Assembly (NCBI RefSeq): GCF_019654915.1
Contig: NZ_BPET01000046.1
Location: forward strand, 1 to 47,607
From: Shewanella sp. MBTL60-007
GTDB lineage: Bacteria > Pseudomonadota > Gammaproteobacteria > Enterobacterales > Shewanellaceae
Direction of reading: 5' to 3'
Length of the DNA stretch: 47,607 bases
A program made the translations under genes and the position numbers. The stretch's first letter is position 1; every line of letters begins with the position of its first letter. Under the pieces are notes generated by a model. The model saw only the letters and a program-made list of their open reading frames with translations, did not search any database and was not told where the DNA came from. Of this stretch, positions 17,794-25,244 are shown piece after piece.

Positions 17794-19041
17794 TTAACCC
17801 TCTACGATACAGACTAAGTTACGTCCGCCCTCCTTCGCTTCATACAAGCCCTGATCCGCTCGATTTAATAGATCATCGACTGTTTCATCATGGTTAAACT
17901 CGGCAACCCCTGTGCTCACGCTGATGTTTAACAGCCCCTTTGAGGTCTCAAAAGGGGTTGATTCTAGCTGTATCCTGAACCGATCTAAAAGCACGTAAGC
18001 CTTATCAACATTAAGGCCCCTAAACCCGACCACAAACTCTTCGCCACCAATGCGCGCAACCGTGAAGTGGGCAGAGAATGATTGTTGCAATCTGTTAGCA
18101 AACTCAATCAGAACCTCATCCCCCACATCATGGCCGTAGGTATCGTTAACCTTCTTAAAAAAATCGATATCCAGCAGTGCCACTGACAGTGAGCCTTGTT
18201 TTTGAGCGAGTGCAGTCAGTTTTTCTTCATATAAGTTAAAGAAATAACGTCGATTATAGACATTAGTTAGATAATCTAGATTGGCCTGCTCCCAAAGCCG
18301 TATCACCATATCCAGCGCATCGAGAGTGTTCAACACTCGGCAGTGAAACTCTTCATGAACAAAAGGCTTCTGCAGGAAATCGTTAGCCCCATTTTTGATA
18401 AAGCGTGCTGAAAGGCTTTCATCGCTGTCACTAGACAAACCAATAATCGCCAACTCTTCACGACTGAGCTGTTCACGAACTTTGATGATCAGCTCAAATC
18501 CATCGAGTCCGGGCATATTATAATCTGTGATCAATAACTTAATATCGGGGTTATCATTCAGGGTGTCTAACGCGGAAATACCATCATCAGCCTCGATCAC
18601 TTGAAACAGATGCTGCTCCAGTAAACTACGGATAAATTTACGGCTCACCAGAGAGTCATCGGCGACTAACACTTTCACGCTTTGATTGCGGCGCAAACGC
18701 TTAACCAGCTTGGCGGTATATTCATAGCTAAAACGGTTTTCTTTAAACACGTAATCGACGATCCCAAGCTGCAGCAGACGCTCACGCTGCTCAGCATCCC
18801 AGCTCCCTGTCAGTACGATGCAGGGGATCTGTTTTGCCAGTACAAACTTAACTATCTCTCCTTCTTGGGCATCGGGTAAGTTTAAGTCTGTGATTGCTAC
18901 AAAATATTCATTTTGCGCCAACAGCACCTTTGCGCTTGCCATATCCGGTGCGACATCCACCTCACAACGGAGTTCTTGGGTAAGCAGATGCCGCATCACC
19001 CTTGATACCATTTGACTATCTTCAACCACTAAAATTCGCAA
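17794..19041 (-). CDS. Response regulator with two REC domains and a GGDEF domain
   Basis: The 415-residue protein has a first receiver domain (1-118: Asp52, Thr78, Lys100), a second receiver (122-240: Asp173, LSS near 202-204, Lys225) and a GGDEF domain (255-415). The GGDEF domain has DIDFFKKVNDTYGHDVGD and the active-site loop GGEEF at 332-336. Both receivers keep the phospho-accepting aspartate. It should be a phosphorylation-controlled diguanylate cyclase of the cytoplasm. The residues five before the active loop read SAHF, not RxxD, so the usual product-inhibition site is absent. The layout is PleD-like. No histidine kinase is adjacent. Confidence 0.9.
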   Translation of the reverse strand: MRILVVEDSQMVSRVMRHLLTQELRCEVDVAPDMASAKVLLAQNEYFVAITDLNLPDAQEGEIVKFVLAKQIPCIVLTGSWDAEQRERLLQLGIVDYVFKENRFSYEYTAKLVKRLRRNQSVKVLVADDSLVSRKFIRSLLEQHLFQVIEADDGISALDTLNDNPDIKLLITDYNMPGLDGFELIIKVREQLSREELAIIGLSSDSDESLSARFIKNGANDFLQKPFVHEEFHCRVLNTLDALDMVIRLWEQANLDYLTNVYNRRYFFNLYEEKLTALAQKQGSLSVALLDIDFFKKVNDTYGHDVGDEVLIEFANRLQQSFSAHFTVARIGGEEFVVGFRGLNVDKAYVLLDRFRIQLESTPFETSKGLLNISVSTGVAEFNHDETVDDLLNRADQGLYEAKEGGRNLVCIVEG

Positions 19042-19231
19042 CCAGCTCTCCTTTCACCTACTCCTTTTATACTCAGTTAACGAGCTTTATATTAGGCTCT
19101 AAATCAGTTAACTATTCGTAATTAAAAGGGAAACATAACCCTGTCCCATAATCAGCCTATGCGCTTTTTATGCTGATTGGTTTAATACCGCGAAGCTTAA
19201 CGCCTGTTAAGATAAAACGGTAGCACAAATG

Positions 19232-20473
19232 TCAAATAGTTGACCCATTATCGATGGCTAGTTGATTGGATTTGTTATCGATTGGTGCATGTTCTAACGC
19301 AACTTCATGGCGTGTTTTACGCACATCGATCACTACAGTTGCGGAAATTTTATCTTGTATTGCCTGTCTATTGGCATCCCAGTAAATCTGAAAGAAACCT
19401 AATAAACCAGTGGTAAAGCCTGCCGCATAACCACCGTAGCGGCCAAAAGCATCCCATAGGGAAATTTTGGTGCCATCAAGCTGAATAACACGGATCCCAA
19501 ATAACTTTTTACCTAAAGTTTGGCCATCAAACCACGCAGTAAATACCGTAAAATAGAAGGCAGCCCAGCCAAAACCTAAGCCAAGATCATTGAGTAAACC
19601 ATTTATCCATGCCAACGGACTACTGCTCTCATCACTATTTTTACTGATCTCTCTAACCCGCTGCTCGTGGGCTGCACTTTGCTCTTTCGCCTGCTGCTCT
19701 AATTTAGCCGCAATAGTTTCAAGTTCTTGTATCCGCGTTTCTAATTCAGAGACAACCGAGCCCCCACTTGAACTTAATTCGGTGACACCGTTTTTGCCTA
19801 CGGTTTGGTCGTTGAGTTCTGCTTTGCTGTTCGCAATGGCAACGGGGGGCTCTTCACTAACACCCACCTCAGTATAGGACTCATGTAGTTGCTGCTTTTC
19901 AGCCATAGTTAATGGCAGATCAATAACGAGATCATTAATAATATTACTCTGCGCTTCAGTATTCAGGCTGGTGTTGGCTAACGCACTCTTCACCTCGGCA
20001 ATACTCTTTTGCGCACAGGCAAAATCTTCACATTGGCTGGCAACAATCACAGCTGGGATGTAACCGGCCATTTCTGTCAATGTTGCTAAGCCGCCTTGAC
20101 TATTTTCAGGTAAGACTATGTTGTTAGAATCCAAATCACTGTCTTGAGGTGCCTTAACTGTCACATCGCTAAAATAGCCGACCAGCGATGAGAGCAACAC
20201 AACTAGCATCAATAGATATAAGCCCCACTTAAACGCCTTCCCCACAGCTTTACTCTGCTTCTGCACCAGCAGCGTTCCTAATACCAACAAGATAAAGAGC
20301 CAACCCGCACTTTCAGCTAGAACAGCAACCAATAGGCCATCAATCAACATCGATAGGCCTCTTTTTAATGGGCTGGCTAATGGTAGATACAAAATATTAG
20401 GCGCGACATCGAAAGCAAAAGGCGTAACCCAAGTCTTGGGATCATCCTGTTTAGTTATCTGCTGCTGGCTCAT
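19232..20473 (-). CDS. RDD family membrane protein
   Basis: The 413-residue protein begins with a soluble segment and a helix pair near residues 40-70, then another helix near 83-103. A long periplasmic or cytosolic region follows, with a coiled coil at about 228-272 (LETRIQELETIAAKLEQQ). A C-terminal RDD-type domain completes it (about 290-390: FDGQTLGKKLFGIRVI, RYGGYAAGF, WDANRQAIQDKISATVVI). The function of RDD proteins is mostly unknown; some affect ion transport. I start at ATG 20471-20473, with GAGG a few bases upstream, not at the preceding TTG. No operon partner is visible. Confidence 0.78.
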   Translation of the reverse strand: MSQQQITKQDDPKTWVTPFAFDVAPNILYLPLASPLKRGLSMLIDGLLVAVLAESAGWLFILLVLGTLLVQKQSKAVGKAFKWGLYLLMLVVLLSSLVGYFSDVTVKAPQDSDLDSNNIVLPENSQGGLATLTEMAGYIPAVIVASQCEDFACAQKSIAEVKSALANTSLNTEAQSNIINDLVIDLPLTMAEKQQLHESYTEVGVSEEPPVAIANSKAELNDQTVGKNGVTELSSSGGSVVSELETRIQELETIAAKLEQQAKEQSAAHEQRVREISKNSDESSSPLAWINGLLNDLGLGFGWAAFYFTVFTAWFDGQTLGKKLFGIRVIQLDGTKISLWDAFGRYGGYAAGFTTGLLGFFQIYWDANRQAIQDKISATVVIDVRKTRHEVALEHAPIDNKSNQLAIDNGSTI

Positions 20474-20710
20474 CAAGCGTCCTCATAAACCGTGGAAATG
20501 ACAGGCTTATCCTCATATCGCTGAAGTAAAACTGACAAAACCATTCAAAATAACAACATGTTAACATGTCATTTCAGCAGCAAAACCGCTCTTTATGAAT
20601 AACAGCAAACGCTTTAATAACCAAAAGGAATAAAGAAGAACAAACTATCACTTCTATTGCGACAAAAGCCTATTATGATTTAGCTGTGCATATAAAGGAG
20701 CAAGCAAGCC

Positions 20711-21679
20711 ATGAGCAAAATTTTTGAAGATAATTCACAAACAATCGGTAACACCCCTCTTGTCCGCCTAAACCGTGTAAGCAATGGTCGAGTACTTGCC
20801 AAAGTTGAAGCTCGTAACCCAAGCTTTAGCGTGAAATGCCGAATCGGTGCCAATATGATTTGGGATGCTGAGAAAAAAGGCCTTCTAACACAAGAGCAGG
20901 AGCTTATCGAGCCAACATCGGGTAACACAGGTATCGCTCTGGCTTATGTTGCAGCCGCTCGTGGTTATAAATTAACCCTGACTATGCCAAATACCATGAG
21001 TTTAGAGCGTAGAAAACTACTCAAAGCCCTTGGTGCTAACTTGGTTCTTACCGAAGGTGCTAAAGGCATGAAGGGCGCAATTGACAAGGCTGAAGAGATC
21101 AGACTATCAAACCCTGAAAAGTATGTATTGTTACAGCAGTTCAATAACCCTGCGAATCCAGAAATCCATGAAAAGACCACAGGTCCTGAAATTTGGAACG
21201 ATACCGATGGCGAGGTTGACGTAGTGGTTGCTGGTGTGGGTACTGGTGGCACGATTACCGGTGTTAGCCGTTATATTAAAAACACTCAAGGTAAGGCTAT
21301 TACTTCTGTCGCAGTTGAGCCAACGGACTCGCCCGTTATCGCGCAAACACTCGCGGGTCAAACGGTACAACCGGGGCCTCACAAAATCCAAGGTATTGGC
21401 GCAGGTTTTATTCCTGGCAACTTAGACCTTACTCTTATCGACCGTGTCGAGGCGGTAACCAATGAAGAGTCCATTGAGATGGCTCAACGTTTAATGAAAG
21501 AGGAAGGTATTTTAGTCGGTATTTCATCGGGCGCAGCCGTTGTAGCTGCTAACCGCATTGCCGCACTGCCTGAATTTGAAGGTAAAAACATCGTGGTTAT
21601 TTTGCCATCGGCGGCAGAACGTTACCTTTCATCAGTACTGTTCCAAGGCCAATTTAGCGACGCTGAAAACGTTCAATAA
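20711..21679 (+). CDS. cysK: Cysteine synthase A (O-acetylserine sulfhydrylase)
   Basis: The product has 322 residues, the usual length. It makes cysteine from O-acetylserine and sulfide with pyridoxal phosphate, in the cytoplasm. The cofactor lysine is Lys42 in NPSFSVKCRIG. The substrate loop TSGNTG and the phosphate-binding GTGGTITG are intact. The ATG is preceded by AAGGAG. Its product uses the sulfide derived from sulfate that CysZ (14350) imports. It ends in a terminator shared with the convergent TetR gene. Confidence 0.96.
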   Translation: MSKIFEDNSQTIGNTPLVRLNRVSNGRVLAKVEARNPSFSVKCRIGANMIWDAEKKGLLTQEQELIEPTSGNTGIALAYVAAARGYKLTLTMPNTMSLERRKLLKALGANLVLTEGAKGMKGAIDKAEEIRLSNPEKYVLLQQFNNPANPEIHEKTTGPEIWNDTDGEVDVVVAGVGTGGTITGVSRYIKNTQGKAITSVAVEPTDSPVIAQTLAGQTVQPGPHKIQGIGAGFIPGNLDLTLIDRVEAVTNEESIEMAQRLMKEEGILVGISSGAAVVAANRIAALPEFEGKNIVVILPSAAERYLSSVLFQGQFSDAENVQ

Positions 21680-21694
21680 CCGAACCGGCCCAAT

Positions 21695-21724
21695 AAAAAA
21701 ACCAAGCTTTAGCTTGGTTTTTTT
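21695..21724. terminator. Bidirectional terminator, cysK and TetR gene
   Basis: The stem ACCAAGCT/AGCTTGGT with a TT loop is flanked by A-run and T-run on opposite sides. It overlaps the last codons of the convergent TetR gene. Confidence 0.85.
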
Positions 21725-22386
21725 ATTGCCATCACGATATGGCTAACGGTCGAACCAACTATCAGCAACATCTGCTGTTCATCACACTCCCCCCGAAGAA
21801 GGTACTGATACTCTAGAAGTTTAATGATGGCTAACACCTGATGGGCATCTTCATTGGCCGTCGTTGAGCCCATTCCCGCAAAGAACTGCTTGATACTCAC
21901 TAGAAAGGTTTCATCTAGTACACTAATCGCGGCCGCTAACTGTGGGTTACGCAAGGCTTCTTCATGAAATGCCATCTCGAGCACTCTATCGTCTCGGTGA
22001 GCTAACTGCTCTTTAATATGCTCACAGATAAACAGGCTCAAATTCTCAACAATAAAGCTTTTCATCTGTGGCTCATCGGCTGTCTCTTGCTCTAACCTTA
22101 CACTCTCGACCAAAGCATAACTCTTCTGCTCCAATATCTTATTCATCCACAGCGTTTTCTCGGCAAAATAAGTTAGTGAGTCACTAATCAGGTCTTTAAT
22201 ATCATCGAAGTAATAGGTCGTTGATGACAAGGGTACATTGGCTTCTGTTGCGACGGCACGATGTCGAACGCCGCGGATCCCCTCTTTAACGATTAAGCGT
22301 AAAGTTGCTTCTAATATTTCAATACGCCGTGCTTGACCATCGCTACGATTTGATTGACGGCCCACATAGGTCAAAGGTACAAGCAT
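21709..22386 (-). CDS. TetR family transcriptional regulator
   Basis: The 225-residue protein has a TetR-type helix-turn-helix at about 20-65: RRIEILEATLRLIVKEGIRG, then HRAVATEANVPLSSTTYYFDDIKDLI. An all-helical ligand-binding and dimerisation domain follows. GGGAG lies before the ATG. It is divergent from the methyltransferase gene at 22559 with a 172-base gap, the usual arrangement for a repressor controlling its neighbour. The target set (methyltransferase and TDT transporter) and ligand are inference. Confidence 0.85.
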   Translation of the reverse strand: MLVPLTYVGRQSNRSDGQARRIEILEATLRLIVKEGIRGVRHRAVATEANVPLSSTTYYFDDIKDLISDSLTYFAEKTLWMNKILEQKSYALVESVRLEQETADEPQMKSFIVENLSLFICEHIKEQLAHRDDRVLEMAFHEEALRNPQLAAAISVLDETFLVSIKQFFAGMGSTTANEDAHQVLAIIKLLEYQYLLRGECDEQQMLLIVGSTVSHIVMAIKKPS

Positions 22387-22558
22387 ATCTGCTCCCTATA
22401 GACTAATAAATATGCTGGTTAAACAGACAAAACCACTTTACATTGGTTCAAATGCGCACTTAACCCTATGAATTAGGATCAAGCTCAAACAATTAACAAA
22501 CTGTAACATGTAAAATTTCGCTCCACTAATACTCTCGAAGCTTATCTTGGTTTAACTT

Positions 22559-23632
22559 ATGTCTTTTTATCGTTCCCCGCTTTCTATCAGTGCCTTCAAT
22601 GCTAAATTTGAAGCACAAAAAATCGCTTTTGCTCCCATTAGTTTTCAGGTTGCACGCTGCCTTTTAAAGTTTAACTTACTGCAACTCATCTCCGACAGCG
22701 GCAACAACGGAAGCAGTCTTAAGCAGTTAGCACAACAAACAACACTGTCCGAATATGCCGTAGGTGTATTAGTCGATATGGGACTGAGCATGGGGCTGTT
22801 ATATCTAAATGATGAAAACTATGTGCTCGATAAAATCGGCCATTTCTTGCTGCATGATGATATGGCAAAGACCAACCTCAACTTCACCCACGATGTCTGC
22901 TATCAAGGCCTATTTGAATTAGAGGCTTCACTTATCGAAGGCAAACCCAAAGGTTTGGCCTCATTAGGCGATTGGCAAACAATCTATCCCGGTTTAAGTC
23001 AACTACCTGAAGAAATTAAGAAAAGTTGGTTTGAGTTCGATCACTACTACTCAGATCATGCGTTTGAGTCTTTACTCCCACTGATTTTTCAAGCTAAGCC
23101 TAAGCATATCGTCGACGTGGGTGGCAATACTGGTAAATGGGCATTAGCCTGTACAGGCTTCGACAATCAAGTCAAAGTCACGATTATGGATCTGCCAGGA
23201 CAACTACAAGTCGCGATGGAAAACGCTAAGGCAGCGGGTGTATCAGCACGAATCAGCCCTTTCGTTACCGATCTGCTCGATGAGAGCAAACCATTTTGTA
23301 AGCATGGCGACCTGTATTGGATGAGCCAGTTTTTAGACTGCTTCTCTGAAACAGAGATCCTTAGCATCTTAAAGCGGGCAGCGTCAGTAATGACCCCTAA
23401 CAGCGAACTGTGCATCCTAGAGACCTTCTGGGATCGACAGCCTTTCGAAGCTGGTGCTTATTGCGTAAATGCCACTTCGCTGTATTTCACCGCTATTGCC
23501 AACGGTAATAGCCGCATGTATCACAGTAAAACCCTGCTAAAACTGATCAGCCAAGCAGGCCTGTTTGTCGATGAAGACATAGACAACATAGGTCTTGGGC
23601 ATACTTTGCTGCGTTGCAAACTCAAACCTTAA
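22559..23632 (+). CDS. SAM-dependent methyltransferase with dimerisation domain
   Basis: The product has 357 residues. The N-terminal helical part (about 20-110) resembles the winged-helix dimerisation domain of plant/bacterial O-methyltransferases. The C-terminal Rossmann domain carries motif I as IVDVGGNTGKWAL near 180-192 and MDLPGQL near 207. It is a methyltransferase_2-like enzyme; the acceptor is unknown. A TehA/TDT-family transporter follows 112 bases downstream on the same strand, and a TetR regulator is divergent, so the three may form one inducible unit. Confidence 0.82.
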   Translation: MSFYRSPLSISAFNAKFEAQKIAFAPISFQVARCLLKFNLLQLISDSGNNGSSLKQLAQQTTLSEYAVGVLVDMGLSMGLLYLNDENYVLDKIGHFLLHDDMAKTNLNFTHDVCYQGLFELEASLIEGKPKGLASLGDWQTIYPGLSQLPEEIKKSWFEFDHYYSDHAFESLLPLIFQAKPKHIVDVGGNTGKWALACTGFDNQVKVTIMDLPGQLQVAMENAKAAGVSARISPFVTDLLDESKPFCKHGDLYWMSQFLDCFSETEILSILKRAASVMTPNSELCILETFWDRQPFEAGAYCVNATSLYFTAIANGNSRMYHSKTLLKLISQAGLFVDEDIDNIGLGHTLLRCKLKP

Positions 23633-23744
23633 TGGTAACTTAAGCAGTAAAAAAAACTTAACCAAAGATTAAGTTTAGTTCAGTTTAATTTATTGCGAGT
23701 TCATTCTAAACTCATGCCATAAAAACTGGATTTAGGATAATGTA

Positions 23745-24740
23745 ATGACCACCACAAACAACAAACTCAGGCACAGAGTATCACGCCTCCCTAGCCCTAT
23801 GGCGGGGCTAGCATTAGCTATTGCCAGCTTAGGTTGGGCATGGGAGAGTATGTTACCGAATATGGATGGTCAGGGACAATTGGTCGGCGCATCCATTGCA
23901 GCTGTTCTTTTGCTTATGTTAGTCGCTAAATTTGTACTTCATCCACAGGTACTTATTGAAGAACTCACCCACCCTGTCGTTGGCAGTGTGATCCCAACTT
24001 TTGCAATGGGGTTAATGGTGGTATCAGCGTCTTTAGGAAAGTTCAATCACGCTGTAGGGGTTGGACTTTGGCTGCTAGCTATCGCTATCCATATTGTATT
24101 TCTAGCTATGTTTGTCTACTACCGCGCCATCGACTTTAAGCTCGAGCATATGGTGCCTAGTTGGTTCGTTCCACCCATTGGGATCATTGTCGCGGCAGTG
24201 TCTTTCCCTCATGGTTCTGAAATGCAATATCAATGGCTAGCTAATGCAATTCTCACTTTTGGAATAACCAGTTATCTGGTGATGCTGCCAATAATGCTCT
24301 ACCGTTTGATTTTCTGCGCACCTATTGCCGATGCCGCAAAGCCCACAATTGCGATTTTAGCAGCACCAGCCAGTCTTTCATTAGCAGGTTACTTAACAAT
24401 ATCCACTGATCCATCACTCATTGTTGTTGGTGCTTTACTCACACTTGCACTACTGATGACAAGTGTTATTTATCTCGCTTTCTTTCATTTACTCAGACTA
24501 CCCTTTTCACCAGGCTATGCGGCTTTCACCTTTCCCATGGTTATCGGCGCAACGGCACTATTTAAAACAGTACATTGGCTGACAGCGACATACGGCTCAA
24601 GTGTGCTTTCCTTTGACTTACTTATCACCGCTAAAGTTGAGTTAATTGTGGCAACCTTGGTGGTCACTTATGTTGCAACTCGATACTTACACCATTACAG
24701 GGCAAGTATCCTCAATAGCAGAAAGGTATTAAAAAGTTAA
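23745..24740 (+). CDS. TehA/TDT (SLAC1-like) family transporter
   Basis: The 331-residue polytopic protein has about ten hydrophobic helices. The N-terminal motif SPMAGLALAIASLGWAW and the segment VPSWFVPPIGIIVAAVSFP are typical of the tellurite-resistance/dicarboxylate transporter family (TehA, plant SLAC1). Family members are anion channels or C4-dicarboxylate carriers in the inner membrane. It lies 112 bases after the methyltransferase gene and is followed by a strong terminator. Confidence 0.85.
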   Translation: MTTTNNKLRHRVSRLPSPMAGLALAIASLGWAWESMLPNMDGQGQLVGASIAAVLLLMLVAKFVLHPQVLIEELTHPVVGSVIPTFAMGLMVVSASLGKFNHAVGVGLWLLAIAIHIVFLAMFVYYRAIDFKLEHMVPSWFVPPIGIIVAAVSFPHGSEMQYQWLANAILTFGITSYLVMLPIMLYRLIFCAPIADAAKPTIAILAAPASLSLAGYLTISTDPSLIVVGALLTLALLMTSVIYLAFFHLLRLPFSPGYAAFTFPMVIGATALFKTVHWLTATYGSSVLSFDLLITAKVELIVATLVVTYVATRYLHHYRASILNSRKVLKS

Positions 24741-24833
24741 TGGCTATTATGTACATCAATTTTTGTACAAACACTTGGTAAGAAATAGCCAACCTATTGG
24801 CAACATTCCTCAAATTAGATACCGCCCCCAGAG

Positions 24834-24869
24834 CCTTAAATGTGACAGATTTCACATTTAAGGTTTTTT
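24834..24869 (+). terminator. Terminator after TDT gene, with a CRP-like palindrome in the stem
   Basis: A perfect 12-bp stem CCTTAAATGTGA/TCACATTTAAGG with a six-base loop is followed by six T residues, 93 bases after the transporter stop. The same bases hold TGTGACAGATTTCACA (24841-24856), a full match to the CRP core TGTGA-N6-TCACA with AAA and TTT flanks. The terminator reading is solid; CRP binding here would be an addition and is not shown. Confidence 0.75.
24841..24856. promoter_or_regulatory. Candidate CRP-binding site
   Basis: TGTGA-CAGATT-TCACA is a perfect match to the known CRP half-sites and spacing. It is about 400 bases upstream of the TonB receptor gene, far for direct activation unless the leader is long. 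It could equally be a by-product of the terminator stem. Confidence 0.4.
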
Positions 24870-25244
24870 ATACAAGCTCACACTCTACAGAATACTCACC
24901 TGTACACACCAGTAAAAACAAACACAAACACCACACCACATTAAAAATATCGCAACACCACACGCTAGTAGCAAAAACACAAAAGCCACAACACCGAAAC
25001 AACTATAACGAAGCAAGCACAATTAACCACTCAACGTTATAACTAGGATGCAATTCTGTTAACAAAAAGATGTTTTGCAATAAAACAGGCAAATAAAACA
25101 CCTGTAAACAGCATGTTGCTCCAGTTATTGAGTTGTGCTTACATTCTGCCGAAGGACATCTTTTTACATACATTCGCAACACCTTAAGAAGACGTTACTT
25201 AACAAAAAACATAAAACAAATATAAGTTCCAAGGGAGTAATAAT
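24870..25244 (+). promoter_or_regulatory. G-poor leader upstream of TonB receptor gene
   Basis: There is no convincing gene. Between about 24890 and 25030 the plus strand is very poor in G and rich in C and A (many CAACA, CACCACA and CACAC stretches). That is a C-over-G pattern like known Rho-utilisation sites and little-structured leaders. It ends before a GGGAG ribosome binding site at about 25229-25234. A long untranslated leader is plausible but not proven. Confidence 0.4.

Noticed and set aside
23648..23680. Hairpin CTTAA/TTAAG with eight T residues on the minus strand
   Set aside because: It points to a minus-strand terminator, but no minus-strand gene ends there and the stem is only about six AT pairs.
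24797..25042. 81-codon frame upstream of the TonB receptor gene
   Set aside because: It runs through the terminator and the CA-rich leader; the Thr/His/Lys-rich translation reflects base bias and is not a real protein.
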